Positions 60,858 through 64,000 of a DNA stretch of 64,000 nucleotides are shown here, piece by piece; the stretch's first letter is position 1; every line of letters starts with the position of its first letter. Under the pieces are notes generated by a model. That model was not told where the DNA came from, made no database searches, and worked only from the letters and a program-made list of their open reading frames with translations. Source of the DNA: Proteus cibi (GTDB taxonomy: Bacteria > Pseudomonadota > Gammaproteobacteria > Enterobacterales > Enterobacteriaceae). Made by a program: the position numbers and the translations under genes. The stretch lies in assembly GCF_003144405.1 (NCBI RefSeq), contig NZ_PENW01000026.1:62001-126000 (forward strand), read 5' to 3'.

Positions 60858-62585
60858 ATGATTTCAGGAATTTTAGCGTCACCCGGTATCGCATTTGGTC
60901 AAACCCTTCTCCTCAAAGAAGAACCCATCATCATTAGCCAACGTAAGATCCAAAGTGATGAAATTGAAAATCAAATCGAACGCTTTAAAGACGGTCGTAA
61001 CAAATCTGCACAACAACTAGAAATTATTAAAGAGCGTGCTGAAAAGAACCTTGGTGCGGATAAAGCCGAAATCTTTGAAGGCCATATCATGTTGCTAGAA
61101 GATGAAGAGTTAGAACAAGAAATTGTTACTCTCATCAAAAGTGATAAAAAAACCGCTGAAGCGGCAGTTCAATCTGTTATTGAAGATCAAGCAACCGCAT
61201 TAGAAGCTTTAGATGACGAATACCTCAAAGAGCGTGCAGCTGACGTTCGTGATATTGGTAAACGCTTAATGCGCAATATCTTAGAGATGCCAATTATCGA
61301 TTTAAGTGCTATCTCAGAAAAAGTTATTTTAGTTGCAACCGACCTTACTCCTTCTGAAACTGCGCAATTAAGCTTAGATAACGTATTAGGTTTTATCACT
61401 GACTTGGGTGGTAGAACATCTCACACCTCTATCATGGCTCGTTCATTAGAAATTCCAGCTATCGTGGGGACATCTAATGCGACACAAACCATTAAAAAAG
61501 ATGATTATCTGGTGCTTGATGCGATTAATAACAAAATCATTATTAATCCATCAGATGAGGAACTCGAAACATTAAAAGCGATCAAAGAAGAGTACCTGCA
61601 CGAAAAAGAAGAATTAGCAAAACTCAAAGACTTACCCGCCATTACACTTGATGGGCATCAAGTCGAAGTTTGCGCTAATATTGGTACAGTTCGAGATGTT
61701 GCTGGTGCTGAACGTAACGGCGCTGAAGGTGTTGGTCTGTATCGTACAGAGTTTTTATTTATGGATAGAGACTCTTTACCAACAGAAGATGAGCAATTCC
61801 AAGCCTATAAAGCGGTAGCCGAGGCTGTAGGAAGTCCAGCGGTCATTATTCGTACTATGGATATTGGCGGTGATAAAGACTTACCTTACATGAACCTACC
61901 CAAAGAAGAGAACCCATTCTTAGGCTGGCGTGCAATTCGTATTTGTCTTGACCGTAAAGAGATCCTTCATCCGCAATTACGTGCTATCTTAAGAGCATCT
62001 GCTTTTGGTAAACTACGCATTATGTTTCCAATGATTATCTCTGTTGAAGAGATCCGTGCATTGAAAGCAGAACTTGAAATACTAAAAAGCCAGCTTCGTG
62101 AAGAAAAGAAAGCTTTTGATGAATCTATTGAAGTCGGTGTGATGGTAGAAACCCCAGCCGCAGCAGTGATGGCTCGTCATATGGCAAAAGAAGTTGACTT
62201 TTTTAGTATTGGGACTAACGATCTAACACAATATACTCTGGCTGTAGACCGTGGAAATGAGCTGATATCTCATCTATATAATCCAATGTCACCTGCAGTA
62301 CTCAACCTGATAAAACAGGTGATTGATGCATCACATGCTGAAGGTAAATGGACTGGAATGTGTGGTGAACTTGCTGGAGATGAACGAGCAACATTGCTCC
62401 TTCTCGGCATGGGATTAGATGAGTTTAGTATGAGTGCTATTTCAATTCCTCGCATCAAAAAAGTGATCCGTAATGCGAATTACGATGATGCAAGAGCACT
62501 AGCAGAGCAAGCACTTGCTCAGCCAACTGCAAAAGAATTGATGGACTTAGTAGAAACTTTTACTAAAGAAAAGACACTGTGCTAA
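60858..62585 (+). CDS. ptsI: PTS enzyme I
   Basis: Phosphoenolpyruvate:protein phosphotransferase, 575 residues. The phosphohistidine is in [20 protein letters not shown] (about residue 189), the PEP-binding domain includes [13 protein letters not shown] and [18 protein letters not shown], and the catalytic cysteine is in [10 protein letters not shown] near residue 502. Full length; E. coli PtsI equivalent. crr follows after 49 bp. Confidence 0.98.
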   Translation: MISGILASPGIAFGQTLLLKEEPIIISQRKIQSDEIENQIERFKDGRNKSAQQLEIIKERAEKNLGADKAEIFEGHIMLLEDEELEQEIVTLIKSDKKTAEAAVQSVIEDQATALEALDDEYLKERAADVRDIGKRLMRNILEMPIIDLSAISEKVILVATDLTPSETAQLSLDNVLGFITDLGGRTSHTSIMARSLEIPAIVGTSNATQTIKKDDYLVLDAINNKIIINPSDEELETLKAIKEEYLHEKEELAKLKDLPAITLDGHQVEVCANIGTVRDVAGAERNGAEGVGLYRTEFLFMDRDSLPTEDEQFQAYKAVAEAVGSPAVIIRTMDIGGDKDLPYMNLPKEENPFLGWRAIRICLDRKEILHPQLRAILRASAFGKLRIMFPMIISVEEIRALKAELEILKSQLREEKKAFDESIEVGVMVETPAAAVMARHMAKEVDFFSIGTNDLTQYTLAVDRGNELISHLYNPMSPAVLNLIKQVIDASHAEGKWTGMCGELAGDERATLLLLGMGLDEFSMSAISIPRIKKVIRNANYDDARALAEQALAQPTAKELMDLVETFTKEKTLC

Positions 62586-62634
62586 TCACATTAGCCAGAG
62601 CCCGGTCCCAACTACAATAATTAGGAGAAGATTC

Positions 62635-63144
62635 ATGGGTCTGTTTGATAAATTAAAATCACTGGTTTCAGAGGAAAAGAAAGGCAGTGGCACGATTGAT
62701 ATTGTTGCACCACTTTCTGGTGAAATCGTCAATATCGAAGATGTTCCTGATGTTGTTTTCGCTGAAAAAATCGTAGGTGACGGTATTGCTATCAAACCTG
62801 CTGGTAATAAAATTGTTGCGCCAGTCGATGGTACTATCGGTAAAATTTTCGAGACTAACCATGCTTTCTCTATTGAGTCTGACAACGGTATCGAGTTATT
62901 TGTCCACTTCGGTATCGACACTGTTGAACTGAAAGGTGAAGGGTTTAAACGTATCGCTGAAGAAGGTCAGCAAGTAAAAGTAGGTGATACTATTTTAGAA
63001 TTTGACTTGGCGGTATTAGAAGAAAAAGCGAAATCAGTTCTAACACCGGTTGTTATCTCTAATATGGATGAAATTCAAAGTTTAACCAAAATGACAGGCC
63101 CAGTTACTGTTGGTGAAACCGTTATTATTCAGATTAAAAAATAA
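62635..63144 (+). CDS. crr: Glucose-specific PTS enzyme IIA (EIIA-Glc)
   Basis: Cytoplasmic IIA and global regulator of carbon use (adenylate cyclase activation, inducer exclusion), 169 residues. The active histidines are in [11 protein letters not shown] (His about 76) and [11 protein letters not shown] (His about 91). N-terminal [12 protein letters not shown] helps membrane contact. Last gene of ptsHI-crr, followed by a strong terminator. Confidence 0.98.
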   Translation: MGLFDKLKSLVSEEKKGSGTIDIVAPLSGEIVNIEDVPDVVFAEKIVGDGIAIKPAGNKIVAPVDGTIGKIFETNHAFSIESDNGIELFVHFGIDTVELKGEGFKRIAEEGQQVKVGDTILEFDLAVLEEKAKSVLTPVVISNMDEIQSLTKMTGPVTVGETVIIQIKK

Positions 63145-63166
63145 TCTTCTGTGATGTTCTCTATTT

Positions 63167-63197
63167 AAACCGCCACCGATAATGTGGCGGTTTTTTT
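63167..63197 (+). terminator. Rho-independent terminator after crr
   Basis: AACCGCCAC and GTGGCGGTT pair around a 7-base loop, followed by seven T. Confidence 0.94.
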
Positions 63198-63219
63198 ATA
63201 TTTAAGAACCAAAAATGAA

Positions 63220-63403
63220 AAGTACTCTAAATAATTCGAGATGTAGCTAGGCGACAAGTGAATAAGTCGCTAGGAGCATACATAAGTATGTGACTAGTGC
63301 GAATGAACGCAGTCAACAACGCGACAACTTGAAGTATGACGAGTATTGTGACTAGCGCGAATGAACGTAGCCACAACGCGACAACTTGAAATGTAACGAG
63401 TAT
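63220..63403. repeat. ERIC-like intergenic repeat with partial duplicate end
   Basis: Core at 63221-63346 starts AGTACTCTAAATAATTCGAG and ends TTGAAGTATGACGAGTAT; the centre has GCTAGGAGCATACATAAG then TATGTGACTAGTGCGAA. A second, diverged right-half copy (TGTGACTAGCGCGAATG to AATGTAACGAGTAT) follows immediately. Same layout as the element at 5882-6080. It lies between convergent crr and cysM. Confidence 0.85.
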
Positions 63404-63411
63404 TCGTCAAG

Positions 63412-64000
63412 TTAGCCAAAAACGCCCGTTGATAAATAACGGTCGCCTCGATCACAAATAATCGCCACAATCACCGCACCAGGATTCTCTTTTGCAACGC
63501 GCAGAGCGCCAGCAACAGCGCCGCCAGAACTTACCCCACAGAAGATACCCTCCTGACTGGCTAAAAGGCGCATCGTTGATTCTGCTTCTGTTTGTGACAT
63601 GTCTATCACACTATCCACCAGCTCCTTTTTAAAGATGCCGGGCAAATAAGCAGGTGACCAACGGCGAATACCTGGAATTTGACTTTTTTCTTCAGGCTGA
63701 AGGCCTATCACTTGCACGCTATCTGATTGTGTTTTTAAGTAACTTCCCACACCCGTAATTGTGCCCGTTGTTCCCATACTCGACACAAAATGTGTAATAC
63801 GACCTTGTGTTTGTTGCCAAATCTCAGGGCCAGTAGAAATAAAATGCGCTCTTGGATTATCTGGGTTATTAAATTGATCTAATACCTTACCTTCGCCCTT
63901 TTGTTCCATCTGTTGTGCGAGATCTCGTGCACCTTCCATACCGACCTCACGACTCACTAAAATCAATTCCGCGCCATAAGCTTGCATAGAGGCTTGACGC
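63412..64000 (-). CDS. cysM: Cysteine synthase B CysM (3' part; 5' end outside window)
   Basis: C-terminal two thirds of CysM, the isozyme that can use thiosulfate. Visible blocks are AYGAELILVSREVGMEGA, FNNPDNPRAHF, VSSMGTTGTITGVG (PLP phosphate loop) and IICDRGDRYLSTGVFG. The PLP lysine is not visible because the gene continues past 64000. The protein ends at VFG, about 12 residues shorter than E. coli CysM. It converges on crr, as in related genomes where cysM is near crr. Confidence 0.95.
   Translation of the reverse strand, partial: RQASMQAYGAELILVSREVGMEGARDLAQQMEQKGEGKVLDQFNNPDNPRAHFISTGPEIWQQTQGRITHFVSSMGTTGTITGVGSYLKTQSDSVQVIGLQPEEKSQIPGIRRWSPAYLPGIFKKELVDSVIDMSQTEAESTMRLLASQEGIFCGVSSGGAVAGALRVAKENPGAVIVAIICDRGDRYLSTGVFG

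Overview
This window reads as chromosomal DNA of a low-GC member of the Morganellaceae in the Enterobacterales. Proteus is the best fit, probably P. mirabilis or a near relative. The reasons are almost E. coli-like core gene order with AT-rich codon and intergenic composition, divergent ERIC-type repeats, a phs thiosulfate-reductase operon, and an orphan small HTH regulator resembling the MrpJ family of Proteus. The species call is inference from sequence reading; no search was run.

Layout. 1-4.1 kb: an ascorbate-type PTS (IIA-IIB-IIC, leftward) with a divergent LacI-type regulator and two palindromic operators, followed by a Nudix hydrolase. 4.2-6.1 kb: YfcG-like GST, YfcH-like epimerase, and a composite ERIC-like repeat. 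6.1-15.9 kb: the conserved leftward block ubiX, purF-cvpA, dedD-folC-accD, dedA, truA-usg, pdxB, with a PurR box in front of cvpA. 16-18 kb: a divergent AraC regulator and DMT exporter. 18.4-29.6 kb: fabB (with FabR and FadR operator candidates), mnmC, a GNAT acetyltransferase, an unknown lipoprotein, yfcL, epmC, a TSUP permease, aroC, prmB, smrB, sixA. 30-36.5 kb: a fatty-acid and envelope-lipid cluster, fadI-fadJ, yfcZ, fadL, mlaA, with FadR operator candidates before fadI and fadL. 36.7-40.3 kb: a variable pocket around tRNA-Arg(CCT) with an internally deleted AAA ATPase pseudogene, a GDCCVxC cysteine-rich protein, a phosphatase-like lipoprotein, and an AraC/TSUP pair. 41-44.8 kb: phsABC. 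44.8-48 kb: a very AT-rich, almost gene-free stretch with decayed coding fragments and the MrpJ-like regulator. 48-51 kb: a leftward operon of eight tRNAs (four Val, four Lys; three Lys units are a 115-bp tandem duplication), gltX, and two tRNA-Ala. 51-54 kb: an SDR/MarR pair with three operator copies, a YpeB-like protein, nupC with a CRP site. 54-64 kb: ligA, zipA, cysZ, an acidic unknown, cysK, ptsHI-crr, a second ERIC-like element, and the 3' part of cysM, cut by the window end.

Links between genes. FadR candidate sites at fabB, fadI and fadL would couple unsaturated fatty-acid synthesis to beta-oxidation. cysZ, cysK and cysM handle sulfate uptake and cysteine synthesis. ptsHI-crr supplies phosphate to PTS permeases such as the one at the left end. 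No clear candidate for a new defence or mobile system was found. The most unusual items are the tRNA tandem duplication, the deletion pseudogene beside tRNA-Arg, the AT-rich gene desert with its odd higher-GC patch, and a perfect 12-bp inverted repeat upstream of the TSUP gene.
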